Below are positions 1 to 8,940 of a DNA stretch of 64,000 bases, in pieces. The notes beneath the pieces are model-generated. The model had not been told where the DNA came from. It saw nothing but the letters and a program-made list of their open reading frames with translations, and ran no database searches. The DNA comes from CBFGRV01 sp965651265 (GTDB lineage Bacteria; Bacteroidota; Rhodothermia; Rhodothermales; VXPQ01), in assembly GCA_965651265.1 (NCBI GenBank), contig CBFGRV010000005.1, positions 32,051 through 96,050 of the forward strand, given 5' to 3'. The position numbers were made by a program, and so were the translations under genes. Positions within the stretch are counted from its first letter, which is position 1. Every line of letters begins with the position of its first letter.

Positions 1-419
1 AGCTCGACGAGCGTGCGTTCACCCTCGCCGATGATCACGGCATCCGCACCGGCCGTCAAATAGGGCTCTGGCCGATCCGAGGCATCGGATCCCGCGACCA
101 CCACCCTGCATCCTCGCTGCTTTGCGGCGCCGATCATTCGCATCGCCGCCTCCCGCATCCGGAGCAGGCACATCTTCGAGAGGTAGTTGAAGTTGTCTTC
201 GTACAGAATGGCGAACGACGGACGATGGCGCTCCAGAGCCTGGGTCCATTCGTCCTCCGATGTGGCCAGCATCGAATCGTGTAGCGAGACATCCCATCCT
301 TGCCCGCGAAGAACCGCCGCCGCATAGAGGGCGCCGAGCGGCGGATACGGCTCCATCGCGTCCCACAGTTTGGGATCGAAGCGGAGATGGTAGGCCTGTC
401 CGATGAGAACGTCGCTCAT
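1..419 (-). CDS. B12-binding radical SAM protein, N-terminal part (cut by window edge)
   Basis: The frame is open from an ATG at 419 to the left edge, giving 139 residues starting MSDVLIGQAYHLRFDP. The segment with PYPPLGALYAAAVLRGQGWDV and, further on, GADAVIIGEGERTLVEL matches the N-terminal Rossmann-like cobalamin-binding domain that precedes the radical SAM core in B12-dependent radical SAM proteins of the BchE type. The CxxxCxxC cluster motif would lie outside the window, so the radical SAM assignment comes from the domain pattern, not from the cluster. Its ATG overlaps the TGA of the gene upstream in transcription (416-1492) as ATGA, which indicates translational coupling. The substrate cannot be told. 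Confidence 0.8.
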   Translation of the reverse strand, partial: MSDVLIGQAYHLRFDPKLWDAMEPYPPLGALYAAAVLRGQGWDVSLHDSMLATSEDEWTQALERHRPSFAILYEDNFNYLSKMCLLRMREAAMRMIGAAKQRGCRVVVAGSDASDRPEPYLTAGADAVIIGEGERTLVE

Positions 420-1492
420 GCCGCCGATCCGTATTCCCCTGCGAAAAGGCCTGGCCAGTCGTAAACGGCTTCGACCTCCGACCGATTGCGCATTTCCGGA
501 GGGAAGAAAGGCGCGAGGTGGGCGTCGTCCGTCGAGCATCCGAGTGCCTTACGGATGCGCCGTTGGAAAAGGCATGCCACTACGCCGGCATAGCCACCCT
601 CGGGCACGGTGTAGCGACCGAGCTTGTAGGCCGGCGCAATCCGCATCCAACACCAGCCTCGAAGAGAGGCGCGAGCGCGGTAGGCCTGGACGAAGGCGGA
701 ATACAGCAGCCTGTTCAGGGCATCGCCTACCCGGCCCAGCAGCATCCGCTCGACGATGCGCGTCAAGAAGGGACGAGGTGGCTCCGGCACTCGATGATTC
801 GTTTCGCCGGTCGCCGCGGTATTGGGCAGCAGCCGCGACGTCCACCGGTTTGCATGGCGAAATCTCGTGTGAACGTCCTTCCCCCAAAGTGGCACGGCCT
901 GGACGATTTCGTGGGCCGTGAACAGATTCTCATCTGGAACCCGCAGGCAGGATTCATCGAGCAGGTAGTTCGGACAGAGCCGGGCGTCGAAAAACGCGGT
1001 GCGTCGCGTCAAACGCGCCAGGGGAACGATAAACAGGCGAGAAATCCACAATCGATTCGATGCCGTGATGCAGAACAGATCGACATCGCACGTCGGACCC
1101 GCATTTCGAACGGCGAGCGATCCGGACACCGCCACCGACCGGACGAACGGGACGAACCGGAGCCAACCGGCATATCGTTGTGCCTGCTTCCACAGTAGCC
1201 TGGCCCGCATTTCGCGTCGTCGCCGTAGACGGATCAAGCGTTCGCGGCCGCGAAGGCACACAAACTTTCCCGTATCATAAAGGATGTCGGGCCCGATGTC
1301 GCTGAGGCACTGCGTCAGGCGGGCCCGGTCTAGTTGAACTCCGATCACACGGACCAGCAGCTCGTCGTGCGACAATGCAAAATCGAAGAGGTCGGCATAA
1401 ACGACGGCAAGCAGGACGCCACGCCGCCGTTCATCCTCGTCGCTCTTGGTCGTTTGCAGGGGCGGGTCAACCAGTTCAGGCGAGATTTTCAT
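416..1492 (-). CDS. nucleotidyltransferase-fold protein
   Basis: The protein is about 358 residues. The centre carries SVAVSGSLAVRNAGPTCDVD followed by LFCIT, the GS...DxDL signature of the DNA polymerase beta-like nucleotidyltransferase fold (MNT/GrpB-like). Around it are Arg-rich helices. The ORF can be extended to 1522, but I prefer ATG 1492 (MKISPELVD), where conserved-looking sequence begins. It is coupled by an ATGA overlap to the radical SAM protein downstream, so the two probably work together, perhaps on a modified small molecule (inference). The start codon overlaps that of the divergent transporter on the other strand. The substrate is not recognisable. Confidence 0.65.
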   Translation of the reverse strand: MKISPELVDPPLQTTKSDEDERRRGVLLAVVYADLFDFALSHDELLVRVIGVQLDRARLTQCLSDIGPDILYDTGKFVCLRGRERLIRLRRRREMRARLLWKQAQRYAGWLRFVPFVRSVAVSGSLAVRNAGPTCDVDLFCITASNRLWISRLFIVPLARLTRRTAFFDARLCPNYLLDESCLRVPDENLFTAHEIVQAVPLWGKDVHTRFRHANRWTSRLLPNTAATGETNHRVPEPPRPFLTRIVERMLLGRVGDALNRLLYSAFVQAYRARASLRGWCWMRIAPAYKLGRYTVPEGGYAGVVACLFQRRIRKALGCSTDDAHLAPFFPPEMRNRSEVEAVYDWPGLFAGEYGSAA

Positions 1493-3023
1493 GGGGCCGC
1501 ACGGACTTCTGAACGAGCACAACGATGATCAACGGACTCAAGCGCCCGTGAGGCAGGCCGCTACAGATGTCGGACCTGCGCGCGGCACGCTCGCGCGAAT
1601 CGGACTCATCTCAGGGGCTGCCGTAGCGATTGCGATTCTCCTGATTCCAGCTCCGATGGGGCTGTCAGTCCCAGCCTGGAGGACGGCAGCCGTCGGTGCA
1701 CTCATGGCGATCTGGTGGATGACGGAAGCCATTCCCATCCCCGCCACCGCCCTCTTGCCCCTCGCGTTGTTTCCGCTCCTCGGGGTCGCCGACATCAGCG
1801 AGGCCGCGGCGCCCTACGCCAATCCGCTCATCTTTCTCTTCCTCGGCGGATTCATCGTAGCGATCGCGATGGCGCGATGGAGTCTTCACCGCCGGATCGC
1901 CCTCCGAATCATCCATCTCGTTGGTGTTCAACCGCGCCGAATAGTTACGGGCTTCGCCATTTCTGCTGCCTTCCTGAGCATGTGGGTGAGCAACACGGCA
2001 ACGGCCTTGATGATGTTGCCCATCGGACTCTCCATCGTGGAACTCGTGCAACGCCGCGCTGACCCAGCTGCATCGCCATCGGATGACGGCGGCAAATTTG
2101 CGACATGTCTCGTCCTGACCATCGCCTATGCCTGCAGCATAGGAGGGATGGCGACGCTCATCGGCACGCCCCCGAATGCCTTTTTCGCGGGCTTCATGCT
2201 GGAGACCTACGGGCGCTCCATCGGATTTCTCGAGTGGATGGGCATCGGCCTTCCGCTGGTAATCTGCACGCTTCCCATCCTCGTTCTGATGCTGACGCGG
2301 CTTCTCTTTCCGTTCCGAATCTTGGAAATCCATGGTGGCAGACAATTTGTCGCCGATTCCCTGGTGCGGCTGGGCCCCCTTTCGCGCGGCGAGCGACTTG
2401 TTGCGATCGTCTTCACGGCCACGGCTTTCCTATGGATTTCGCGCCCCTTGCTCGAATCCGTTCTTCCGGGGCTCTCGGATGCCGGGATTGCCATCACCAT
2501 GGGGCTCGTCCTATTCATTCTGCCCGTGGATGCCGGCCGTGGCGAATTCGTGCTCCGGTGGAAGGATGCCGAGAAAGTGCCGTGGGGTGTTCTCATCCTG
2601 TTCGGAGGGGGACTGAGCCTGGCCTCCGCGATCGATCAGACCGGGCTGGCAGCGTGGATAGGTGTGCAGGCAGCCGCGCTCGGAGGATGGCATCCCTTCA
2701 TCCTCATCCTTGCGGTGGTAGCCACGATCGTGCTCCTGACGGAGCTGACGAGCAACACGGCAACGGCCGCGGCCTTCGTCCCGATCGCTGCCTCGATGGC
2801 CGTGGGGCTCGGATACGACGCTCTGATGTTCGCCGTCCCGGTGACCCTCGGCGCGAGTGCGGCCTTCATGCTGCCCGTGGCCACGCCACCTAACGCCATC
2901 GTGTATGGGACGGGGATGGTGAGCATCCCCCAGATGGCGCGTGGGGGTCTGGCCCTCAATCTTATTTTTGCCGTACTGCTGAGCGCCGCGGGCTACCTGC
3001 TCGTCCCAGTGCTTTTCGCTTGA
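1491..3023 (+). CDS. SLC13/DASS family anion symporter
   Basis: This inner-membrane protein of about 510 residues has a dozen or so hydrophobic segments. Two SNT signatures (VSNTATALMMLP in the first half, TSNTATAAAFVPI in the second) and two PPN loops (GTPPNAFFAGF, ATPPNAIVYGTG) mark the two inverted repeats of the divalent anion:Na+ symporter family. Members take up dicarboxylates, citrate or sulfate with sodium; which one applies here cannot be read. ATG 1491 is preferred over the in-frame start at 1446 because it follows an AGGCGAG-like ribosome site and avoids a longer overlap with the divergent gene. The next gene, pckA, converges on it. Confidence 0.85.
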   Translation: MGPHGLLNEHNDDQRTQAPVRQAATDVGPARGTLARIGLISGAAVAIAILLIPAPMGLSVPAWRTAAVGALMAIWWMTEAIPIPATALLPLALFPLLGVADISEAAAPYANPLIFLFLGGFIVAIAMARWSLHRRIALRIIHLVGVQPRRIVTGFAISAAFLSMWVSNTATALMMLPIGLSIVELVQRRADPAASPSDDGGKFATCLVLTIAYACSIGGMATLIGTPPNAFFAGFMLETYGRSIGFLEWMGIGLPLVICTLPILVLMLTRLLFPFRILEIHGGRQFVADSLVRLGPLSRGERLVAIVFTATAFLWISRPLLESVLPGLSDAGIAITMGLVLFILPVDAGRGEFVLRWKDAEKVPWGVLILFGGGLSLASAIDQTGLAAWIGVQAAALGGWHPFILILAVVATIVLLTELTSNTATAAAFVPIAASMAVGLGYDALMFAVPVTLGASAAFMLPVATPPNAIVYGTGMVSIPQMARGGLALNLIFAVLLSAAGYLLVPVLFA

Positions 3024-3061
3024 AAGGAGGATGGTGGCGAGCGTGGCGTCCGCCTGGCGGC

Positions 3062-4666
3062 TTACGACGCTGAGACCGAATCCATTACCGGCCCGCCATG
3101 AAGCATCTCCTCCGTGACGCCATCGCGATAGCTCTCGAAGTTTCGGGCGAATAGCTCGGCGAGCTGGCGCGCCTGGCGATCGTAGTGCGCTCCATCCGCC
3201 CACGTGTTCCGAGGGATCAGGACGTCGGACGGCACCTGCCGGCACGCAGTCGGTACCTCGAACCCGAAATGTTCGTCGCGGGTGGTGGGCTGATTGCGCA
3301 ATGATCCGTCATGGATCGCATTGATGATGGCGCGCGTGTGGGCTAGATCCATGCGCCGCCCTACTCCGTAAGGGCCCCCCGTGTATCCCGTGTTGACCAA
3401 CCACGCATCCGCTTGGTGGCGTCGCATCCTCTCGGCGAGCATGCTGGCATACTTGCTCGGGTGCCAGACCATGAACGCGGCGCCGAAGCAAGCCGAGAAG
3501 GTGGCCTCAGGCTCGTCCACACCCACTTCCGTTCCCGCGACCTTGGCCGTGTAGCCGCTGATGAAATGGTACATGGCCTGTGCGGGGGTGAGTCGGGCAA
3601 CAGGCGGAAGAACACCGAACGCGTCGTAGGTCAGGAAGATGATGTTGCTGGGATGCCCGCCGACGCACGGAATCTTCGCGTTTTCGATGTGCTCGATGGG
3701 ATAGGCGGCGCGCGTGTTGAGGGTGATGCTTGTATCGCTGTAGTCCACCTCGCGGGTCTGTTCGTCGAAGACTACGTTCTCCAGCACGGTCCCAAACCGA
3801 ATGGCGCCGTGGATCTGCGGCTCCTTCTCGGGCGAGAGGTTGAGCACCTTGGCGTAGCATCCTCCCTCGATGTTGAAGATGCCGTTGTCCCCCCAGCAGT
3901 GCTCGTCGTCGCCGATGAGACGGCGGCCAGGGTCGGCGGAAAGCGTCGTCTTTCCCGTTCCTGAGAGACCGAAGAAGAGCGATACATCCCCGTCACGCCC
4001 TTCATTGGCGGAGCAGTGCATCGAAAGCACGTCCACGCGGGGCATCAGGTAATTCATGACCGTGAAGATGCCCTTCTTCATTTCGCCGGCATACTCCGTG
4101 CCGAGGATGACCATCTCACGATCCTCGAAGCTCAAGTCGACGCTCGTCTTTGAGGTCATGTGGGATGTGTAGCGGTTGCACGGGAATTCGCCGGCGTTGA
4201 AAATCGTGAAATCTGGTTCACCGAAATCATCCAGCTTCTCCTCGGGGACCCGGATCAGCATGTTATGCATGAACAGCGCGTGATAGGCACGAGAGCAGAT
4301 GATGCGCACCTTGAGCCGATATCTAGGATCCCAACCCGCGTAGCCATCAACGACGTAAAGCCGTTCGCGTGTGTTCAGGTAGTCGATCGCTCGCTCGCGG
4401 TTGACGAGGAAGGTGTGGTGATCCAACTTGACGTTGATACGGCCCCACCAGATGTCGCCGCTGCTTTCGGGGTGGTCGACGACTCTCTTATCCGCCGGAC
4501 TGCGGCCCGTCTTCTCGCCGGATGAGATGGCGAGGGCTCCGGAGCTGACAATGGCCGCCGTTCGGTCGTATCGCAGGGCGTCCTCGTAAATCTTGGCGGG
4601 TACTCGATTTCTATAGATCTCGGGGACGGAAATCCCTTGATCCTCCAGAGAAAATGCGTTCGACAT
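3062..4666 (-). CDS. pckA: phosphoenolpyruvate carboxykinase (ATP)
   Basis: PckA converts oxaloacetate and ATP to PEP, CO2 and ADP, the entry step of gluconeogenesis. The 534-residue length is normal for the ATP-dependent family. Visible landmarks are the P-loop GLSGTGKTTL at about residues 233-242, the kinase-2 region LIGDDEHCWGDNGIFNIEGG shortly after it, and the substrate-side segment FPCNRYTSHMTSKTS. The start MSNAFSLEDQG at 4666 is the only sensible one. The gene is monocistronic, converging on the DASS transporter. With acs and the acetate symporter elsewhere in the window it fits growth on acetate and other gluconeogenic carbon. Confidence 0.97.
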   Translation of the reverse strand: MSNAFSLEDQGISVPEIYRNRVPAKIYEDALRYDRTAAIVSSGALAISSGEKTGRSPADKRVVDHPESSGDIWWGRINVKLDHHTFLVNRERAIDYLNTRERLYVVDGYAGWDPRYRLKVRIICSRAYHALFMHNMLIRVPEEKLDDFGEPDFTIFNAGEFPCNRYTSHMTSKTSVDLSFEDREMVILGTEYAGEMKKGIFTVMNYLMPRVDVLSMHCSANEGRDGDVSLFFGLSGTGKTTLSADPGRRLIGDDEHCWGDNGIFNIEGGCYAKVLNLSPEKEPQIHGAIRFGTVLENVVFDEQTREVDYSDTSITLNTRAAYPIEHIENAKIPCVGGHPSNIIFLTYDAFGVLPPVARLTPAQAMYHFISGYTAKVAGTEVGVDEPEATFSACFGAAFMVWHPSKYASMLAERMRRHQADAWLVNTGYTGGPYGVGRRMDLAHTRAIINAIHDGSLRNQPTTRDEHFGFEVPTACRQVPSDVLIPRNTWADGAHYDRQARQLAELFARNFESYRDGVTEEMLHGGPVMDSVSAS

Positions 4667-4775
4667 CGAATGCGTGGAAGAGCTTTATTATTCAACGAAG
4701 GCGGCAACGGGTCGGAAGCGTTTCCGCATCCTATCAATATGCATGCCTTCCGAATGCGGATCCCGTGAAAATCGA

Positions 4776-6581
4776 TCAGGGCTCCGCGATCTGCTCCGTC
4801 TGAAGCTTATGGGTGGGGAGGGTGAACGTGAATGTGGCCCCCTCGTCCGGATTTGCGGTCGCCGAAATCGAACCGTCGTGGCGCTCGACGATTCGGCGGC
4901 AGATGGCCAACCCGATGCCACTGCCGGAGTACTTGGCGCGAGAGTGGAGACGCTGAAATGGGGTGAAGATCCGCTCAGCGTGATTCTCGTCGAAACCGAT
5001 GCCGTTGTCGGAGACCGAGATGCGCCAGCCGGGCCGTGTGGTTGCCTCCACCTCTTCGGCCGTGATGCGGATCACGGGTGTGACATTCGGACGTCGAAAC
5101 TTCAGGGAGTTCGCGATCAAGTTCTGAAAGAGCTGCCTCATTTGTGACTCGTCGGCATCGAGCGTTGGAAGATGCTCGGCCTGGATTTCTGCGGAGGTCT
5201 CCTTCAGAGGAACTTCGAGGTCGAGCAAGACCTCTTCCAATACCTTGTTCAGATCGGTCGGCGTTTGCCGGCGTTGACGGGTCTGAATGCGCGAATACTC
5301 AAGGAGGTCATTGATGAGTTGTGACATTCGGGCAGCCGCATGCTCGATACGATCCAGGTAGTCGCCACCGTCCTCCGGCAGCGACTCCTCGAAATCGGAG
5401 CGAAGCAACCCTGTGAAGGTCCGGATCTTTCGGAGCGGCTCCTGTAGATCGTGTGACGCTGCGTACGCGAATTCCTGAAGCTCCCGATTCCGAATCTTAA
5501 GCTGCCGATTGGCTTCCTCGAGCCTTCGCTCGGCTCGACGCCGTTCGCGAACCTCGCCGGTCAATGACTCATTCAGTTTCTGGAGGTCGTTCGTCTTCTC
5601 GATAACCCGAGTCTCCAGCGTTTCATTGAGATCGCGCAGCTTGCGCTCGACCTTCCTGCGCTCGCGGAGCTCGTTCCGTGAAGCATCGTAGAGCCGAGCA
5701 TTATCGACGGCAAGTCCACAGATGCGACCAAGCTCGAGGAGTAGCGGGAGATCGCGTTCGTCGAAGCTGCGCCCACTCTCCGCCGCTACCATGGACATTA
5801 CCCCGACGGTACGGCCACGAGCTTTGAGAGGCACACACGCATACGAGACGAGGCCGAGGGATCGGAGGATGCGATAGTGATCGTCGTTGCGAGCGGTCGT
5901 CCTGAGGTTGCTGTCCGTGATCTGCGCTACGATCAACGGCTCGCCGCTTTCCACGACCTCGAAAATCTTACCCGCTGTCTCGGGACTAAGCGGAAAGCGG
6001 GCCCGCAGGTTGCGGGCAAGCTCCGCCTTTTCAGGGTTCGAGTGTCGGATGGCGGCCAGCCCCAGAGTGCCATCCTCCTGGAGGAGGTCGATGGCACACC
6101 AATCTGCAAGCTCCGGCACGAGGGCGCCGACGACGTTCGTCATCGTTTCCTCGTAGTCGAGTGATTCGGTCACGGCGAAGCTGGCCTCGGCAACGAAGCG
6201 CACGGAATCTTCGGCGCGCTTTCGATCCGTGATGTCGCGAGCAATGGCGAGCAGTTGGCGTGGACGATCCGTCTCGTCCTTGATGGGGGTGACGATGACA
6301 TCCCACCACTTAGGCCGTCCTTTCAGGGTGGGTCGATAACCTTCGAAACGGCCGATGCGCCCCTGTCTCGCATCAAGGAGTGCCTGCCGCACCTTCTCGC
6401 GATGCTCGCCTGCCCAGAGATCGATCCACGGCTTGCCAATCCATCGGTTCAGATCAACGATCTCCATCAGATGGCGACCGCTGCTGTTCATGGAAAGCAA
6501 CCGCCCCTCAAGATCGAGAACCTTGATACTATCTTGGCTGCTGTCGGCTAGCGCTCGATACAGAGGCTCTCCAGCCTCCAT
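4776..6581 (-). CDS. soluble PAS-GAF sensor histidine kinase
   Basis: The product is about 601 residues with, in order, a PAS domain (roughly 5-120), a GAF domain (130-300), a coiled-coil linker (300-370), a HisKA dimerisation domain with the phospho-accepting His in ASHDLQEPLRKIR (about residue 377), and a HATPase_c domain (NSLKFRR N-box, DNGIGFDE G1, GSGIGLAI G2). No transmembrane segment is seen, so it senses a cytoplasmic signal. The frame opens at a TTG at 6653, but ATG 6581 is preceded by GGAGGTGAT, a near-complete match to anti-Shine-Dalgarno, and decides the start. No response regulator lies next to it. Confidence 0.9.
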   Translation of the reverse strand: MEAGEPLYRALADSSQDSIKVLDLEGRLLSMNSSGRHLMEIVDLNRWIGKPWIDLWAGEHREKVRQALLDARQGRIGRFEGYRPTLKGRPKWWDVIVTPIKDETDRPRQLLAIARDITDRKRAEDSVRFVAEASFAVTESLDYEETMTNVVGALVPELADWCAIDLLQEDGTLGLAAIRHSNPEKAELARNLRARFPLSPETAGKIFEVVESGEPLIVAQITDSNLRTTARNDDHYRILRSLGLVSYACVPLKARGRTVGVMSMVAAESGRSFDERDLPLLLELGRICGLAVDNARLYDASRNELRERRKVERKLRDLNETLETRVIEKTNDLQKLNESLTGEVRERRRAERRLEEANRQLKIRNRELQEFAYAASHDLQEPLRKIRTFTGLLRSDFEESLPEDGGDYLDRIEHAAARMSQLINDLLEYSRIQTRQRRQTPTDLNKVLEEVLLDLEVPLKETSAEIQAEHLPTLDADESQMRQLFQNLIANSLKFRRPNVTPVIRITAEEVEATTRPGWRISVSDNGIGFDENHAERIFTPFQRLHSRAKYSGSGIGLAICRRIVERHDGSISATANPDEGATFTFTLPTHKLQTEQIAEP

Positions 6582-6867
6582 ATCACCTCCAGGCGAAAGC
6601 GTTTGCTCCTTGTCGTGAGGGGATGCGGGCACGGTGTACGACGGCGCGTTCAAACACGCAAATGAAACGGAAAACTACAGCGGCCTCTCCAGCGCGGCGT
6701 CTGGGCTAAGAAACTTTTACAGAATCGTATAACTCCCTAACGAACCGTCTACATAGCCTATCAGGCCGTACGTAACCCAAATGATGGTACCGCACGGTGG
6801 TACGGTTTCAGAGGCACGATGGGACGAGTTCGGAGCTCGGTGTGTCTCGTGAAAGTGAGTCAGGCGA

Positions 6868-8376
6868 CTAGGATCCGGACTCAATAGCCGCCAGCGCTGA
6901 AAACGTTTCCAGAAGTGATGGGTAGAGGCCACGGTACACGTGATACGAGGCCTCGTAGCGTTCGGCGGCAGAAGGGCTGACCGGCGTCGAGCCCGTGATA
7001 TGAATGGCGGACTCGCACGCGGCGTCGACATCCGGCCATCTTCCCGCCCCCACCGCCGCCAATAACGCGGCGCCGTATGCGGCTCCCTCCGTGGTGTTAA
7101 CCGTGACGAGCTCGACGCCGAGGACGTCCGCCAGGATTTGACGCCAGACATCGCTGCGGGCTCCTCCCCCGGATACTCGCACCTGATCGATCGACCGAAG
7201 ACCGGCGGCCTTCATGAGCTCGAAGCTGTCGCGCAGACCGAAAGCGACGCCCTCCAGTACCGCACGCGTCATGTGATTGCGACCATGGCGGACGGTCAAC
7301 CCGACGAAGGCTCCGCGCGCCGTCGGATCGGCATGAGGCGTGCGCTCACCCGTGAGATACGGAAGAAAGAGCAGCCCCTCGGCCCCCGGTGATATCGAGG
7401 CTGCCGGGTCGATGAGGCCGGCAAACTCGGTACCCGGCGCGATTTGATCGCGATACCATCGAAGGCTTCCCGCGGCCGACAGCATCACGCCCATGAGGTG
7501 CCATCTACCCGGTACGGCATGGCAAAATGAATGGAGTCGACCCTCCGGCTCGATGAAGGGTTCATCCACGCTTGCGAAAACCACGCCTGACGTTCCCAGC
7601 GTCAGCGCCACGACGCCCTCGCGAACGGCCCCAACGCCTACCGCTTGCGCGCTCTGGTCTCCGCCTCCGGCCACGACGGGCGTCTCGGGTCGAAGTCCGG
7701 TGGCCTTCGCCGCCTCCCGTGTGATTGCGCCGGTCACCTCGGGCCCCTCGTGCGTCTTAGGAAGCCAGGATCGTGGTATGTCGAGGCGGTCGAGAACGAG
7801 ATCGGACCAATCACGCGATCGAATGTCGAGCAAGAGCGTTCCCGCGGCTCCGGCCCTGTCCGTCGCCCGCTCCCCGGTCAGACGAAATCGAACGTAGTCC
7901 TTAGGAAGGAGAACGGCATCGATTTGATGGTAGATCTCCGGTTCGTGATGGCGGACCCAGAGGAGCTTGGGAGCCGTGAAGCCCGTGAGTGCGTCGTTTC
8001 CGGTGGTGGCAATGAGGGTATCACGCCCCACCTTCTCGCGGATTTCGTCGCACTCGGCGGCCGTGCGTTGATCGTTCCAGAGGATGGCAGGCCTGAGCAC
8101 CTGGCCCGATGCATCGAGGAGCACCAGGCCATGCATCTGGCCGGTAAGGCCCACGGCTTCGACATCGTTCCCATCGATGCCTGCCTGGGTCAGGGCCGCA
8201 CGAATGCTCTGAACGGCGCCTTCCCACCACAGATCGGGATGCTGCTCGCTCCAGAGGGGTTTCGGCGTTTCGAAGCCGTACTCACTGGAGGCCGTAGCCA
8301 CGACGAGGCCCTCCCCATCGATGAGGAGGGCCTTGGTGGCCGTGGTAGAGACGTCTATACCGAGAAAGTATGCCAT
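6868..8376 (-). CDS. xylB: xylulokinase
   Basis: XylB phosphorylates D-xylulose at the expense of ATP, feeding the pentose phosphate pathway. The 502-residue product starts MAYFLGIDVSTTATK, the phosphate-1 motif of the FGGY kinases, and has LTGQMHGLVLLD and LRPAILWNDQRT, typical of xylulokinases, plus the C-terminal FGGY signature GVAFGLRDSFELMKAAG and the adenosine motif VSGGGARSDVWRQIL. The longer ORF to 8478 would overlap the upstream HiPIP gene, so ATG 8376 is chosen. There is no xylose isomerase nearby, so the pentose could come from elsewhere or the substrate may be a different ketose. Confidence 0.9.
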   Translation of the reverse strand: MAYFLGIDVSTTATKALLIDGEGLVVATASSEYGFETPKPLWSEQHPDLWWEGAVQSIRAALTQAGIDGNDVEAVGLTGQMHGLVLLDASGQVLRPAILWNDQRTAAECDEIREKVGRDTLIATTGNDALTGFTAPKLLWVRHHEPEIYHQIDAVLLPKDYVRFRLTGERATDRAGAAGTLLLDIRSRDWSDLVLDRLDIPRSWLPKTHEGPEVTGAITREAAKATGLRPETPVVAGGGDQSAQAVGVGAVREGVVALTLGTSGVVFASVDEPFIEPEGRLHSFCHAVPGRWHLMGVMLSAAGSLRWYRDQIAPGTEFAGLIDPAASISPGAEGLLFLPYLTGERTPHADPTARGAFVGLTVRHGRNHMTRAVLEGVAFGLRDSFELMKAAGLRSIDQVRVSGGGARSDVWRQILADVLGVELVTVNTTEGAAYGAALLAAVGAGRWPDVDAACESAIHITGSTPVSPSAAERYEASYHVYRGLYPSLLETFSALAAIESGS

Positions 8377-8399
8377 GCGGTCGAGATCGGCCGCAGGCG

Positions 8400-8771
8400 T
8401 CAGGCCTGCTGCGCCACCCAGAGCGTGCAGTAACCTTCCGGATGAATGGGTCCAGGTACGACCTGACAGCCGCCACACTGCGCACCGGCCTCAGGTTCCG
8501 TAAAGAGCTGGCAGTTACTGCAGTACATATCGGCGTGTGGCGAGTCGTCCACGTATTGTGTGGTCTCTCGCTGTTGAATCTGCGCTTCCGTCAAGCCGGA
8601 GGTATCCATGCACGAGAAGCTTTCTCCGGCCGCGGTATCACCGTTCGTACTCTGTTCGCTGCCGCCGCCGCAGGCGCTGAGTAGGGTCGGTGTGATGACG
8701 CCGGCCGTACCGAGGGCCGCCAGCTTCTGGATGAACTCGCGTCGGGTGCCAGTCTGCTTATCGTTTGCCAT
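8400..8771 (-). CDS. high-potential iron-sulfur protein (HiPIP), Tat/lipoprotein-type
   Basis: HiPIPs are small periplasmic [4Fe-4S] electron carriers. The 123-residue product begins with a twin-arginine-like stretch (GTRREFIQKLAALG), a hydrophobic segment and LLSAC, which looks like a lipobox, so it may be exported by Tat and anchored by lipid. The mature part has four Cys in the HiPIP pattern: CSNC with two, CGGC giving the third, and HPEGYCTLW giving the last. A strong ribosome site, AGGAGGAACC, precedes ATG 8771. It lies 23 nt upstream of xylB and is probably cotranscribed with it. Partner oxidoreductases are not in the window. Confidence 0.88.
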   Translation of the reverse strand: MANDKQTGTRREFIQKLAALGTAGVITPTLLSACGGGSEQSTNGDTAAGESFSCMDTSGLTEAQIQQRETTQYVDDSPHADMYCSNCQLFTEPEAGAQCGGCQVVPGPIHPEGYCTLWVAQQA

Positions 8772-8795
8772 GGTTCCTCCTGTTGGGTTGCACTT

Positions 8796-8821
8796 CTATG
8801 TAGTCCGGCTATGTAGTCCGG
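8796..8821. repeat. tandem duplication of a 13-bp unit
   Basis: The unit CTATGTAGTCCGG occurs twice head to tail (8796-8808 and 8809-8821) in the divergent intergenic region between the HiPIP gene (minus) and the Nramp-like gene (plus). It could be a simple slippage duplication or a doubled regulator site. Confidence 0.75.
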
Positions 8822-8940
8822 CGACTGGCTGTCGCCCTGCCGGAGTATCGGGTGAGATACTGGTGCCACGCTATTGTATCTGTTGCCCGGCACATTTTCC
8901 ACTACGATGTATCTTGTTGCCGGTCTGAAACGATGTTTAG

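Noticed and set aside
3024..3061. Bidirectional terminator between the DASS transporter and pckA
   Set aside because: CCGCCTGGCGG can fold only with a 1-nt loop or shortened stem and has no T-tract.
6582..6867. Small gene in the gap between the histidine kinase and xylB
   Set aside because: The only long frame there (6717-7151 minus) runs into xylB antisense phase and has no ribosome site or motif; the gap shows only a 5-bp inverted GTACC/GGTAC.
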